Assembly (NCBI GenBank): GCA_016860845.1
Contig: BOKF01000033.1
Span: 32,253 to 96,252, forward strand
Origin: Chloroflexota bacterium
GTDB lineage: Bacteria > Chloroflexota > Anaerolineae > 4572-78 > J111
DNA: 64,000 nucleotides
Direction: 5' to 3'
Below are positions 24,517 to 32,887 of the stretch, piece by piece (positions within the stretch are counted from its first letter, which is position 1; every line of letters begins with the position of its first letter). The notes under the pieces were generated by a model. It made no database searches and had not been told where the DNA came from. It was given only the letters and a program-made list of their open reading frames with translations. Both the position numbers and the translations under genes were made by a program.

Positions 24517-26043
24517 TTACGCTCCTGCGGCAGAGCGGTCACTCTTCTGAGCGGCAAGTTCCCTGGCCTCAGCGACCCACTTCTCCGGCTCGATTTTCTG
24601 CCACGATTCCGGTTTGATAATTTCGCGCAGTCGCTCCGGGGTTTGCCCGGCCAGTTGGGCGAAGGTGTAAATTCCGGCTTCATTTAACCGCCGGGCAAAG
24701 ACGACGCCAATGCCGGTGATGTCTTCCAACTGGTCTGGTGAGGCCATGACTTTGGCCTGGGCAATCCAACTGGCCGCATCAATTTTTTGCCACTCTTCCG
24801 GGCCGATGATCTCCCGCACCTGCTCCGGGGTCATATTCGCCAGTTGCCAAAACGAGACGATTCCGGCTCGTTTCAGCCGTTCAGCGTAAACCGGCCCGAT
24901 GCCGTCAATATCCACCAGCGGATCTTCATCCTGGGGCACAGCCCGGCTGCCCAAGGCGCGGGTAGCCTGAGTCTTTTTGAAGGCAAATCCCCTGGCCTGA
25001 GCAATCCAGCTTCTGGCATCAATCATCTGCGGCTCTTCTACCTCGGCAATCTGCTCGACCCGCTCCGGGCTAAGCGCGGCCAACTGGGCAAAGGTGTAGA
25101 TGCCGGCTCTATTTAGCCGGTGGGCATAGTTCTCCCCAATCCCAACAATATCCACCAGCGGGTCGGGGTCGGCCATCGCTTTGGCCTGGGTAATCCAATC
25201 GGCGGCGTCAATTTTTTGCCACGATTCCGGATTGATAATTTCTCGCAGCCGTTCCGGTGTCTGCTCGGCCAACTGGCGGAAGGAAAAGATACCGGCTTCG
25301 TTGAGGCGTTGAGCATAAACCGGCCCAATCCCTTCGATATCCACCAGCGGGTCAGGGCGAACAGGCCGGTGGACAAGGGTAGCCTCCAGGTCAGTCTGCT
25401 CGGCTTGCCGGGTTAGGCCCTCAACCCCGGCCAGGGTCGTCCCTACACCGCCTGCCACCAGCGCCTGCAGCCGGCCATTGTCAGCTTCCAGCTCGGCCAG
25501 GCGTTCCTGCAACTGCTCCCGCTCGCGATGTTCAGCCAGAATGCGTTCAGAAGCTTCGGCTTTTTCCCGGGCAAATTCTCTGGCCTGAACCGACCAACCA
25601 TCCGGCTGGATTTCATGCCACGCCTCCGGCTGGACAACTTCCCGCAACCGTTCGGGCTTGGTTTCTGCGAGTTGGGCAAAGGTAAAAATACCGCCGTCAT
25701 GGAGGCGCTCGGCGAAGCCGGACCAGATCCCCTTGATCCGCTCGAAAAGGTCCTCTTCCTGGGGCGCCTGGCTGGAGATGGTGTTGAGTTCGGCCCGGAG
25801 GCGCTCCACCGTTGTTTCGGTATAGGCCAGTTTGGCCTGGCAGATATCGCTGGCCTGATCGAGGCCAGTCGGCTTCTGTTCACTCCCGGCCAACTGCGCC
25901 TGCAACCGCCGGTTCTCTGCTTCGGCAGCGGCTAACTTTTCCTGCGTCCGACCATCGGGCTTGCGCCAAAAGAGCCAATCAATGATCCACTCGACGACCC
26001 AGCCGATAATGATACCGACTAAAATCCAGAAAAGGTAATTCAT
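24517..26043 (-). CDS. Membrane-anchored protein with five helix-hairpin-helix-like (DUF4332-type) repeats
   Basis: Start ATG 26043 follows GAGGAGGAGGAAAA, a very strong ribosome-binding site, and begins directly with a hydrophobic helix (2-25); 508 aa. A coiled coil follows (about 35-90). Next come one divergent repeat (about 100-165), another coiled coil (about 165-200), and four regular 65-residue repeats to the C-terminus. Each regular repeat reads DPLVDIxGIGPxYAxRLxxAGI, then FxQLAxxTPERLREI, then a W..QA segment. The DIxGIG hairpin resembles the nonspecific DNA-binding HhH fold. With a membrane anchor, a nucleoid-tethering role is possible but unproven; protein-protein binding is equally likely. 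Confidence 0.65.
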   Translation of the reverse strand: MNYLFWILVGIIIGWVVEWIIDWLFWRKPDGRTQEKLAAAEAENRRLQAQLAGSEQKPTGLDQASDICQAKLAYTETTVERLRAELNTISSQAPQEEDLFERIKGIWSGFAERLHDGGIFTFAQLAETKPERLREVVQPEAWHEIQPDGWSVQAREFAREKAEASERILAEHREREQLQERLAELEADNGRLQALVAGGVGTTLAGVEGLTRQAEQTDLEATLVHRPVRPDPLVDIEGIGPVYAQRLNEAGIFSFRQLAEQTPERLREIINPESWQKIDAADWITQAKAMADPDPLVDIVGIGENYAHRLNRAGIYTFAQLAALSPERVEQIAEVEEPQMIDARSWIAQARGFAFKKTQATRALGSRAVPQDEDPLVDIDGIGPVYAERLKRAGIVSFWQLANMTPEQVREIIGPEEWQKIDAASWIAQAKVMASPDQLEDITGIGVVFARRLNEAGIYTFAQLAGQTPERLREIIKPESWQKIEPEKWVAEARELAAQKSDRSAAGA

Positions 26044-26081
26044 TTTTCCTCCTCCTCTACTGCGGTTGATGTTAAAAAATA

Positions 26082-26114
26082 TAGTTCCCAAACCAACGCG
26101 CAGTTTGGGAACTA
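26082..26114. repeat. Perfect 12-bp inverted repeat
   Basis: TAGTTCCCAAAC (26082-26093) and its complement (26103-26114), with a 9-nt loop. The core GTTCCCA/TGGGAAC is shared with the elements at 8821-8867 and 36671-36701. It lies between mscL and the five-repeat gene. Confidence 0.75.
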
Positions 26115-26123
26115 GAAGACAAT

Positions 26124-26519
26124 TCATCCATTACCTTGCTCTTGCAGCAGATCGCGAATTTCGGTCAAGAGCTTTACCTCTGCCGGAGGTTCAGGGGGTG
26201 GGGGCGGAGTTACTTCTTCAACAGGCTGCCACTTTTTCTGTAATTGATTAATGCTGCGTACAATCAAGAAAATAACCCAGGCGACAATTAAGAAGTTGAT
26301 AATGGCCTGGATGAAGTTGCCGTAATTAATGACCGCCTCGCCAACGGTGATAGACAAACCGGCGAAATTAACGCCTCCCAGGAAGATGCCAATGATGGGG
26401 GTAATAATATCATTCACCAGCGAGTTGACGATACCGGTGAAGGCCGCGCCGATAATCACCGCCACCGCCAGATCCAGAACATTGCCCCGGTTGATAAAAT
26501 CTCTAAATTCTTTTAACAT
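26124..26519 (-). CDS. mscL: Large-conductance mechanosensitive channel MscL
   Basis: Start ATG 26519, preceded by CGAGGAAGCC; 131 aa, the normal size. The N-terminal amphipathic segment MLKEFRDFINRGNVLDLAVA and the pore-lining helix with AVIIGAAFTGIVNSLVNDII are diagnostic. A second helix near 75-95 and a Pro-rich, acidic C-terminal part ending in a short helix complete the fold. The homopentameric channel opens on membrane tension to release solutes during osmotic downshock. Neighbouring envelope genes on the same strand suggest a cell-surface block. Confidence 0.95.
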   Translation of the reverse strand: MLKEFRDFINRGNVLDLAVAVIIGAAFTGIVNSLVNDIITPIIGIFLGGVNFAGLSITVGEAVINYGNFIQAIINFLIVAWVIFLIVRSINQLQKKWQPVEEVTPPPPPEPPAEVKLLTEIRDLLQEQGNG

Positions 26520-26727
26520 GGCTTCCTCGTGTTTTAGACCTACGAAATTTGTGACGCTCCATACTTTCCAGAAATTCAAAAAAGAAGAACTCGCGCAAAC
26601 TCCAGTTTACCAGCCCAAAGAGTTCTTACGAGTTCCCCATTCAGATTTTTAGAGTGAACCGCGGCTCAGGTGAGCTGTCCGCTTGAGAGGGCCACCATCA
26701 AGCCTCGAATGAGGGTGGCTCCGGTTG

Positions 26728-26961
26728 CTACTTTTTGCCAACCAGGTTAAGGAACCACTGGATTGCCCCATCCACGTCGCCGCCACCCTTTACAAAGGTG
26801 TCAACGTCGCTGGCCGCAGCGGCCGGCAATTGCTCTTTGAGAACCTCAAACGCGGCTACAATTGCTCTACGAGATTGATCTTCGGTTAAACCGGCTCGCT
26901 GAGCCACTGCTTTGACCAACTGATTGGTCAAGTTGCTAATATCGGCTGCACTAAGATTCAT
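26728..26961 (-). CDS. Small helical protein, not recognised
   Basis: 77 aa, predicted all-helical from its Ala/Leu/Glu pattern. Residues 15-45 (RAGLTEDQSRRAIVAAFEVL) resemble segments of DUF2267-type small proteins, but the similarity is weak. The C-terminus contains Gly-Gly-Gly followed by DVDGAIQWFLNLVG. AAGGAGACAAAA upstream of ATG 26961 is a good ribosome-binding site, which supports the gene. No membrane helix or metal motif is visible. It stands alone between mscL and cls. Confidence 0.5.
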   Translation of the reverse strand: MNLSAADISNLTNQLVKAVAQRAGLTEDQSRRAIVAAFEVLKEQLPAAAASDVDTFVKGGGDVDGAIQWFLNLVGKK

Positions 26962-27118
26962 TTTTGTCTCCTTAAACTAAACATATTATATAATGAGCTA
27001 AGGCTTACCTAAAGAACGAAATGGGGAGGTACAAAGCTGCTCTTAGTTTAATCCCATTTCTGTAATTCAGCAATAATGTATTTTGTTGTATTTTTAGGGG
27101 ATTGCTGCTAACCGGGGC

Positions 27119-28609
27119 TTACAACAGCGGCGAAGCCAGCCGAAAGACCGAGTCGCGGACCCGGCCCAAAATATTGCTCTGCTTGTAGGCTTTCAGCTTA
27201 AATTCCTGGCAGTGGGTCAAATCTTTGATGAAATCCCCTTCCAATTTTTTGGCCGTCTTTTCATCGTAAATCACCAGGTTCAACTCATAATTGATGGTGA
27301 AACTGCGAATATCCATATTAGCCGAGCCGATGGAGCACAGAACTGAATCAATATTGATCGTTTTAACGTGGAAATATTCGCCCTGGTAGTAAAATATCTG
27401 CACCCCGGCTGCGGCCATGTTGGCCGCATAGGTAAAACCGGCCCGGTAGGCAAAGTAACCATCCGGCCCATGAGGGGCCAGCATGACCTTGACGTCAATC
27501 CCGGCCCGGGCCGCGCCACTGAGCGCCTCGGCCAGACTCTCGTCCAGAATAAAAAAGGGTGACTGGATGTAAACGTGATGCTCCGCGGCGGTAATCATGG
27601 CAAAGTACAACTGCCGGATGGCTTTCCATTGGGAGTCCGGACCGGAGTTGACGATTTGCAGGGGCAAATAGCCCGGCATTTCGGGCAGGGGCGGAAAATA
27701 AGCTGAGTCGGCCAGCAATTCGCGGGTGGTATTGAACCACTGGATAATAAAGCTGGCCTGCAAGCCCCAGACCGCCTGGCCGGTGAAGCGCGCGTGGGTA
27801 TCGCGCCAGCCGGTGAAATTCCCTTCACTCGGCCCCTTGAGATACATCTCGGCCATGTTCATGCCGCCGGTATAGCCAATGCAGCCATCAATAACGGCAA
27901 TTTTGCGATGATTGCGGTAGCTGATGGTGTGAACATAGTACAGCGGCGAGTAAGGCACCATTTTGACGCCCCCTGCATTCATCTTGCGGACATCGCGCCC
28001 TTTGAGCCTAAAGATACTGCCGACGGGGTCATACATCACCCGCACTTCAACCCCCTCTTTGACCTTTTGCAAAAGAAGCTGGTTGACCTCCTCCATCATG
28101 CTGTCGGAACCCCACTCATAATACTCCAGATGGATCGAGTGCCTGGCCCCCCGCATGTCTTCAATCAGGCGCGGGAATTTCTCACAGCCATTTTGTAAAA
28201 TTTCCAGGCTGTTGCACGGAAAAAGCGAGGCGGCAGCATTGCGGCGCAGCAGGTCCAGCACCCGGCTATAAACCGGAGGCCCGACCTGTTTCAGCTTCTC
28301 GATTTCGGCCTTCTGCTCGGCGGCCCATTGAGCCAGGTGATCATTGGATTTAACTATATGGCGCAGTTCCTGGCGGAGCAGCTTATTTTCGCGGCTAAAG
28401 GCCCAATGATCCCGGCCAAACATCAGATAAATAATCACCCCCAACACCGGGAGTCCAAAAAAGAGCAGCAGCCAGGCAAAAGTCAGTTGCGGGCTGCGGT
28501 TTTCCAGCACTATAAAAGTGACAACCGTGACTCCGTACACCAGCGCCACAATGCTGACCCACCACGACAGCACCGACCAAACCCGCCAGGCTTCAGCAGC
28601 ATAATCCAT
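27119..28609 (-). CDS. cls: Cardiolipin synthase (phospholipase D type)
   Basis: 496 aa. Two N-terminal membrane helices (about 15-35 and 44-63, the latter LLLFFGLPVLGVIIYLMFG) are followed by two phospholipase-D domains. The HKD motifs are HRKIAVID near 233 with the downstream Gly-Gly-Met-Asn, and HVKTINID near 417 with SIGSANMDIRS. The enzyme condenses two phosphatidylglycerol molecules, or uses related donors, to make cardiolipin. An extra segment of about 40 residues follows the second helix (LLRQELRHIVKSNDHLAQ), longer than in E. coli Cls and perhaps coiled coil. Confidence 0.92.
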   Translation of the reverse strand: MDYAAEAWRVWSVLSWWVSIVALVYGVTVVTFIVLENRSPQLTFAWLLLFFGLPVLGVIIYLMFGRDHWAFSRENKLLRQELRHIVKSNDHLAQWAAEQKAEIEKLKQVGPPVYSRVLDLLRRNAAASLFPCNSLEILQNGCEKFPRLIEDMRGARHSIHLEYYEWGSDSMMEEVNQLLLQKVKEGVEVRVMYDPVGSIFRLKGRDVRKMNAGGVKMVPYSPLYYVHTISYRNHRKIAVIDGCIGYTGGMNMAEMYLKGPSEGNFTGWRDTHARFTGQAVWGLQASFIIQWFNTTRELLADSAYFPPLPEMPGYLPLQIVNSGPDSQWKAIRQLYFAMITAAEHHVYIQSPFFILDESLAEALSGAARAGIDVKVMLAPHGPDGYFAYRAGFTYAANMAAAGVQIFYYQGEYFHVKTINIDSVLCSIGSANMDIRSFTINYELNLVIYDEKTAKKLEGDFIKDLTHCQEFKLKAYKQSNILGRVRDSVFRLASPLL

Positions 28610-28691
28610 AACTTCTAAACCACCTTACCTCTTTTAACGTAACCAATTGTCAGCCATTATTGTATAAAAAAGCCCGGCGAAATCAAGCCGC

Positions 28692-28720
28692 TTGACAGGA
28701 AACGGCAGATAGGGTATAAC
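28692..28720 (+). promoter_or_regulatory. Sigma-70-type promoter of the DEAD-box helicase gene
   Basis: A perfect -35 TTGACA (28692-28697), a 17-bp spacer and -10 TATAAC (28715-28720). Transcription should start near 28727, giving a leader of about 93 nt that contains the hairpin at 28754-28789. Confidence 0.8.
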
Positions 28721-28753
28721 TCTTTATGTAAGCTGATCGGTTTGGCTTCACGC

Positions 28754-28789
28754 ACCGCTCCGATGGTTTTTGTTTCGGGGCGGTTTTTT
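28754..28789 (+). terminator. Leader terminator (probable attenuator) of the DEAD-box helicase gene
   Basis: Stem ACCGCTCCGA/TCGGGGCGGT (28754-28763, 28775-28784; one G-U pair) followed by TTTTTT. It lies inside the leader between the promoter and the start codon at 28820, where an ordinary gene-ending terminator has no reason to be. The upstream segment TGATCGG (28734-28740) could pair with the CCGATG of the left arm and act as an antiterminator. Confidence 0.7.
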
Positions 28790-28819
28790 ATAAATATACC
28801 GGATTTTATCAGGAGATTT

Positions 28820-30055
28820 ATGCGTTTCAACGAAATAAATTTAAGCGAGTCCCTGCAAAAAGCCATTGCCACCTTGGGCTTTGAGGAGATGACCCCTATC
28901 CAGGCTCAGGCTGTTCCTCCCGGCCTGGAGGGCCGCGATCTGATTGGCTGCGCCCAGACCGGCACCGGCAAAACGGTCGCGTTTTTACTCCCCGCCCTGG
29001 AGCGGCTGCTGCAAGACTCAACCAAAACCAAAAATCCCCGCCTGATCGTCCTTGCCCCCACCCGAGAACTGGTCATTCAAGTGACCGAGCAGGCCCGCAA
29101 ATTGACTGCCCGGACTCCCTTGCGGGTTGTGCCCATCTACGGCGGAGCCAGGTTAAGCCAGCAGACGGACAAGCTGCGCCGGGGGGCAGATGTGGTCATA
29201 GCAACGCCGGGCCGCCTGCTGGATCACGTCCAGCGCAAAAATATTACCTTCAAAGACGTCCAGATTTTGGTGCTTGACGAAGCCGACCGGATGCTTGATA
29301 TGGGCTTTTTGCCCGACATTCGCCAGATCATCGGCGGGATGCCCCGCCAGCGCCAGACGATGCTCTTTTCGGCGACGATGCCGGCCCCAGTTTTGGCCTT
29401 GACCCATCAATTTCAGCAAGACCCGCTCAAAATTGAGATTGGTGCCGCCCGCCCCCCCGAAGCAATTCGGCAGGCGCTCTATCCCGTGCCCAAACATCTC
29501 AAAACGGAACTGCTGATGGCGCTGCTGGAGCAGATGGAGGTCAACAGCATGCTGGTCTTCACCGCTACCAAGCAAGAAGCCGATATTGTGACCCGCCAGT
29601 TACGCCAGGCTAAAATCGGGGTAGCCTGTATCCACGGGGATTTCCGGCAGCGGGAGCGGGTCGCGGCCCTGGAAGGCTTTCGTTCGGGCAGATACCAGGT
29701 TTTACTGGCCACCAACATTGCCGCGCGGGGGCTGGATGTAGAGGGTATCTCCCACGTTATCAACTACGACGTGCCGGAGCATCCCGAAGATTATGTACAC
29801 CGGATTGGCCGCACCGCCCGCGCCGAAGCCGACGGCGACGCCATTACCCTGGTTACGCCGGACGATGAGGCGCTTATTCATCGGATTGAGCATGCCCTGG
29901 GCTACAAGATCGAGCGCAAAACTTTACCCGGTTTTGATTATAACGTCCCCACCCCTTCCTGGGCCAAACCCTCGGCCAAGGCGTTGATGCGTGAGGCCAC
30001 CCAATCGCTCAGCCTGGCCGACCGCTGGCGGTCTATGTCGGGCGGGAGGCGGTAA
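28820..30055 (+). CDS. DEAD-box ATP-dependent RNA helicase
   Basis: Start ATG 28820 has AGGAG 5 nt upstream; the longer frame to 28742 would run through the terminator hairpin. 411 aa. Motifs in order: the Q motif (FEEMTPIQAQAVP), AQTGTGKT, PTRELVIQV, GGARL, TPGRLLDH, VLDEADRMLDMG, FSATMP, VFTATK, ARGLDVEG and HRIGRTARA. It has a short C-terminus without an RNA-binding extension. Such helicases (RhlE/CshA-like) remodel RNA in ribosome assembly, cold adaptation and mRNA decay. The leader terminator suggests control by premature termination. Confidence 0.94.
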   Translation: MRFNEINLSESLQKAIATLGFEEMTPIQAQAVPPGLEGRDLIGCAQTGTGKTVAFLLPALERLLQDSTKTKNPRLIVLAPTRELVIQVTEQARKLTARTPLRVVPIYGGARLSQQTDKLRRGADVVIATPGRLLDHVQRKNITFKDVQILVLDEADRMLDMGFLPDIRQIIGGMPRQRQTMLFSATMPAPVLALTHQFQQDPLKIEIGAARPPEAIRQALYPVPKHLKTELLMALLEQMEVNSMLVFTATKQEADIVTRQLRQAKIGVACIHGDFRQRERVAALEGFRSGRYQVLLATNIAARGLDVEGISHVINYDVPEHPEDYVHRIGRTARAEADGDAITLVTPDDEALIHRIEHALGYKIERKTLPGFDYNVPTPSWAKPSAKALMREATQSLSLADRWRSMSGGRR

Positions 30056-30106
30056 TTACGAAAACTGTATACCGGGTCGGGCGTCTTCGGAAAAATCTGC
30101 AAAATA

Positions 30107-30115
30107 TGATATAAT
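30107..30115 (+). promoter_or_regulatory. Extended -10 promoter before the TPR protein gene
   Basis: TGATATAAT (30107-30115) has a consensus -10 with TG at the extended position. The -35 region is weak. It lies about 75 bp before the start at 30190. Confidence 0.5.
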
Positions 30116-30189
30116 TACTCTAACTGTACAAAACAGGTCAGGCGTGATAAAATTGAGATAAGTTATGTAAATTGAGAGGGTGAACACCT

Positions 30190-30663
30190 ATGCCAACGCT
30201 TGATGACGGCAGAAATGCCATAAACCAGGGTAATTTTCAACAGGCCCGCCTCATCTATGAGGCGATTTTGCAAGAGAATCCTCGCTCGGAGGATGCCTGG
30301 CTGGGGCTGGCCGATGTATTGACAGACACCGAAGACAAGCGCATCTGCTACGAGAATGTCCTCAAAATCAACAAACAAAACCGGGCTGCCCGCGAAGGGC
30401 TACGCAGTTTGGAACCTCAGGCCGATCCACTGCGGGAAGCCTTTCAAATACAAACGCCGCCCCCGCGAACGGAGGATGTCTATGCTGAGGATGAGGAGGA
30501 ACCCACGCTGCTCAGCGAGCACCCCTTGGATACAGCCTCGGCTGATACCGGGGAAACCCCTACCTTTATTCTGGTGGCCGTCGGGCTGGCCCTGTCGGTT
30601 GTGGTAATGGCCCTGGGCGGCGGCCTGGTCTTCTATATTCTTACCTCGCTGACTGGCGGCTAG
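30190..30663 (+). CDS. TPR-like protein with a C-terminal membrane helix
   Basis: 157 aa. Residues about 5-75 form two tetratricopeptide-like helical hairpins (GNFQQARLIYEAILQENP, then DAWLGLADVL). An acidic linker (about 78-118) leads to one C-terminal membrane helix (about 123-150). The protein is probably tail-anchored with the TPR part in the cytoplasm, acting as a scaffold. GAGAGGGTGAACACCT precedes the start. The function is not recognised; a histidine kinase follows 85 bp downstream. Confidence 0.6.
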   Translation: MPTLDDGRNAINQGNFQQARLIYEAILQENPRSEDAWLGLADVLTDTEDKRICYENVLKINKQNRAAREGLRSLEPQADPLREAFQIQTPPPRTEDVYAEDEEEPTLLSEHPLDTASADTGETPTFILVAVGLALSVVVMALGGGLVFYILTSLTGG

Positions 30664-30748
30664 AAAGAATGGCGAATAGTCGAATGGCGAATGAAACGGA
30701 CTCACTTCTTGACGGCGCCATTCGCTCATTCGCCTATTCGTTCATTCG

Positions 30749-32302
30749 ATGATGTTACCGGATTTTCGCTTACGCCAACGAGAATATTTGTTGGAAATCA
30801 GCCGAGCGATGAGCGCTCGGCTTGATTTATCGGCGCTGCTCGAATTGACCCTGCGCAGCGCCGTCGAATTGCTGGCTGGCCAGGCCGGGCTGATTACGCT
30901 GCGCCGGGACGATGGTACATTTTCCCCCCATGCCAGCATCGGCCTGCCCCTCCAGGCTGTCCCCCTCTTTGAACCCCTCTGGCGTGATCTGGAGTCGGAG
31001 GAGAATCGCGGCGCTATCCCTGATATGTCGCTGCGGCTGGCGTTAGCTTCAAAAGCGGCCGGGGTGCCGCTGCGGCAGGTAGTGGCTCTGCCGCTGGATA
31101 TCGGCGGCGAGGCTATCGGCCATATCTTTATTTTTCGCACCCGTGGGGCAGCCTTTAGCAGCAATGATCGCCAGGTGTTGAGCGCCTTTGCCGACCAGGC
31201 GGCTATCGCCGTGCAAAATGCCCGCCTCTACCAGCAGGTCAGCGCCGAACGCGAACGCCTCGACGCCATCATCGAAAACAGCGGCGACGGGGTGATGATG
31301 ATTAATCCCTACCGGATTATTCAAACGTGGAACAAGGCTCTGGTCAATATGACCGGCATTGCCGCCGCCGAGGCGATTGGCCGCCCTTGCTACGCGGTTT
31401 TGAATTTGCGCACCCCGCAGGGGGTGAGCGTGTGTCACACCGCCTGTCCGCTGGTTCATCCCCCCGCCGATGGCCGGCTCTCCGCCGAAGGCATTCATCA
31501 CCGCGCCGATGGCCTGGCGATTACCCTGTCCGATAACTATTCTCCCCAATTCAATGAGGAAGGCAAGATTGTGCAGATCATTGCCAATGTGCGCGATGTG
31601 ACCCGGCTGCGCGAGGCGGACGAACTCAAACAAACCCTGCTCTCCGTGATTTCGCACGAGTTGAAGACGCCGGTGAGCATTATCAAGGGGTATGCCGACA
31701 CGCTGGCTCGGGAAGACGCCAATTGGGATAAGGAGACGCTGGCCGAGGGTCTGGCGGCCATCGAGGAGGAAGCCGACCGGCTGGATCAACTGATTAACAA
31801 TTTACTGGAAGCCAGCCGCTTGCAGGCCGGCGGGGTGAAACTGCGGCTGGGGCTGGTGGACCTGGCCGATATGGCCCGCAGCACCATGGATAAATTGCAG
31901 ACCACGACGGATAAACACACCTTTGCGCTGGAGTTCCCCGAAGATTTCCCGGCTATTCAAGGGGATTACGAACGCTTGCAGGAAGTGTTGAACAATCTGA
32001 TTGGCAATGCCATCAAGTACAGCCCAGGTGGGGGGCTGATTAGAGTCGGGGGGATGGTGGGTGAAAACAACACCGTGCGCCTGTACGTGAGCGATAAAGG
32101 CATCGGCATTTCCCCCGGCGACCAGGAGCGGATTTTTGAGCGATTTCACCGGGTGGACAACCGGCTGACCCGCCAGACGCCGGGCACGGGTTTGGGCCTG
32201 TTTTTGGTCAAAGCGGTGGTCGAGGCGCACAACGGCCGAGTGTGGGTAGAGAGCACCCCCGGTCAGGGCAGTATCTTTTGGGTGGAGCTGCCCCTGGGGT
32301 GA
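30749..32302 (+). CDS. Cytoplasmic GAF-PAS sensor histidine kinase
   Basis: 517 aa, no membrane helix. Domains: GAF about 15-165, PAS about 170-285 (LDAIIENSGDGVMMI), HisKA about 295-360 with the phosphorylated His in VISHELKTP, and HATPase about 400-515 with N-box LIGNAIKYSP, DKGIGIS and TGLGLFLVK. A Cys-x3-Cys in the PAS (VCHTACP) could bind metal or heme or sense redox state. No response regulator gene is adjacent. The start has two consecutive ATG codons and no clear ribosome-binding site. An imperfect inverted repeat (30667-30748) fills the upstream gap. Confidence 0.9.
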   Translation: MMLPDFRLRQREYLLEISRAMSARLDLSALLELTLRSAVELLAGQAGLITLRRDDGTFSPHASIGLPLQAVPLFEPLWRDLESEENRGAIPDMSLRLALASKAAGVPLRQVVALPLDIGGEAIGHIFIFRTRGAAFSSNDRQVLSAFADQAAIAVQNARLYQQVSAERERLDAIIENSGDGVMMINPYRIIQTWNKALVNMTGIAAAEAIGRPCYAVLNLRTPQGVSVCHTACPLVHPPADGRLSAEGIHHRADGLAITLSDNYSPQFNEEGKIVQIIANVRDVTRLREADELKQTLLSVISHELKTPVSIIKGYADTLAREDANWDKETLAEGLAAIEEEADRLDQLINNLLEASRLQAGGVKLRLGLVDLADMARSTMDKLQTTTDKHTFALEFPEDFPAIQGDYERLQEVLNNLIGNAIKYSPGGGLIRVGGMVGENNTVRLYVSDKGIGISPGDQERIFERFHRVDNRLTRQTPGTGLGLFLVKAVVEAHNGRVWVESTPGQGSIFWVELPLG

Positions 32303-32351
32303 GGCTTACCTACAACATTTGGGTGAACAGGCTCAAAAAAATGTGGAGAAG

Positions 32352-32376
32352 GACCGTCCTGGAGACGGTCTTTTTT
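32352..32376 (+). terminator. Intrinsic terminator after the GAF-PAS kinase gene
   Basis: Stem GACCGTC/GACGGTC (32352-32358, 32364-32370) with a 5-nt loop, followed by six T. It lies 50 bp after the kinase stop codon. Confidence 0.85.
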
Positions 32377-32491
32377 ATGGAGGTTAAATCCACAGCGAAG
32401 CTGATTACCGGGACGGAAATTCGCAGTATAATTCTGTTAAATTGTGAACTAAATCACAGTAAACAAATAAATATCTGCGAGGGAAACTGTA

Positions 32492-32887
32492 GTGATGAAG
32501 ATTTGCTTACCCAGCGAGTTAGGTTATGAAAAATTTGCCATGTTAGCCGTAGCCAGTGTAGCCAGACAACTCGGCTTTAGCGCCGCCCGCATTGATTGTC
32601 TGAAAACTGCTATCGCTGAAGCCGTGACCAATGCCATCGAACACGGCAATCAGCTCAATGCCGAATTGAGCGTGTTGATTGGGTTAGCGATTCAAGAAAA
32701 TGCGTTAGTTTTGAATGTAGTGGATCAGGGACATCGCCCCATTCCCCAGATACCGGCGGTGCGCCAGGAACGGGAGGATCATCGCGGCTGGGGGCTGTTT
32801 TTGATCAAAAATTTGGTGGATGAAGTCGAAGTTATCGCCGCGCCGGGCCGGAACGAGATTCGGATGGTGGCGTATTTGGGGGATTGA
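32492..32887 (+). CDS. RsbW-like anti-sigma / serine-threonine kinase ATP-binding protein
   Basis: About 131 aa. The start is GTG 32492 or ATG 32495; GAGGG lies upstream. The GHKL fold is clear: the N-box EAVTNAIEHGNQ near 43-54, VVDQGHRP near 77 and GWGLFLIKNLVDEVE near 98-112. Such proteins bind sigma factors or phosphorylate STAS-domain antagonists in partner-switching stress pathways. No partner sigma factor or STAS gene is adjacent, so the target is unknown. Its 3' end overlaps the 3' end of the convergent membrane gene by 56 bp. Confidence 0.85.
   Translation: MMKICLPSELGYEKFAMLAVASVARQLGFSAARIDCLKTAIAEAVTNAIEHGNQLNAELSVLIGLAIQENALVLNVVDQGHRPIPQIPAVRQEREDHRGWGLFLIKNLVDEVEVIAAPGRNEIRMVAYLGD

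Noticed and set aside
28657..28872. A 71-codon minus-strand frame overlapping the helicase leader
   Set aside because: It crosses the plus-strand promoter and terminator hairpin and has no ribosome-binding site.
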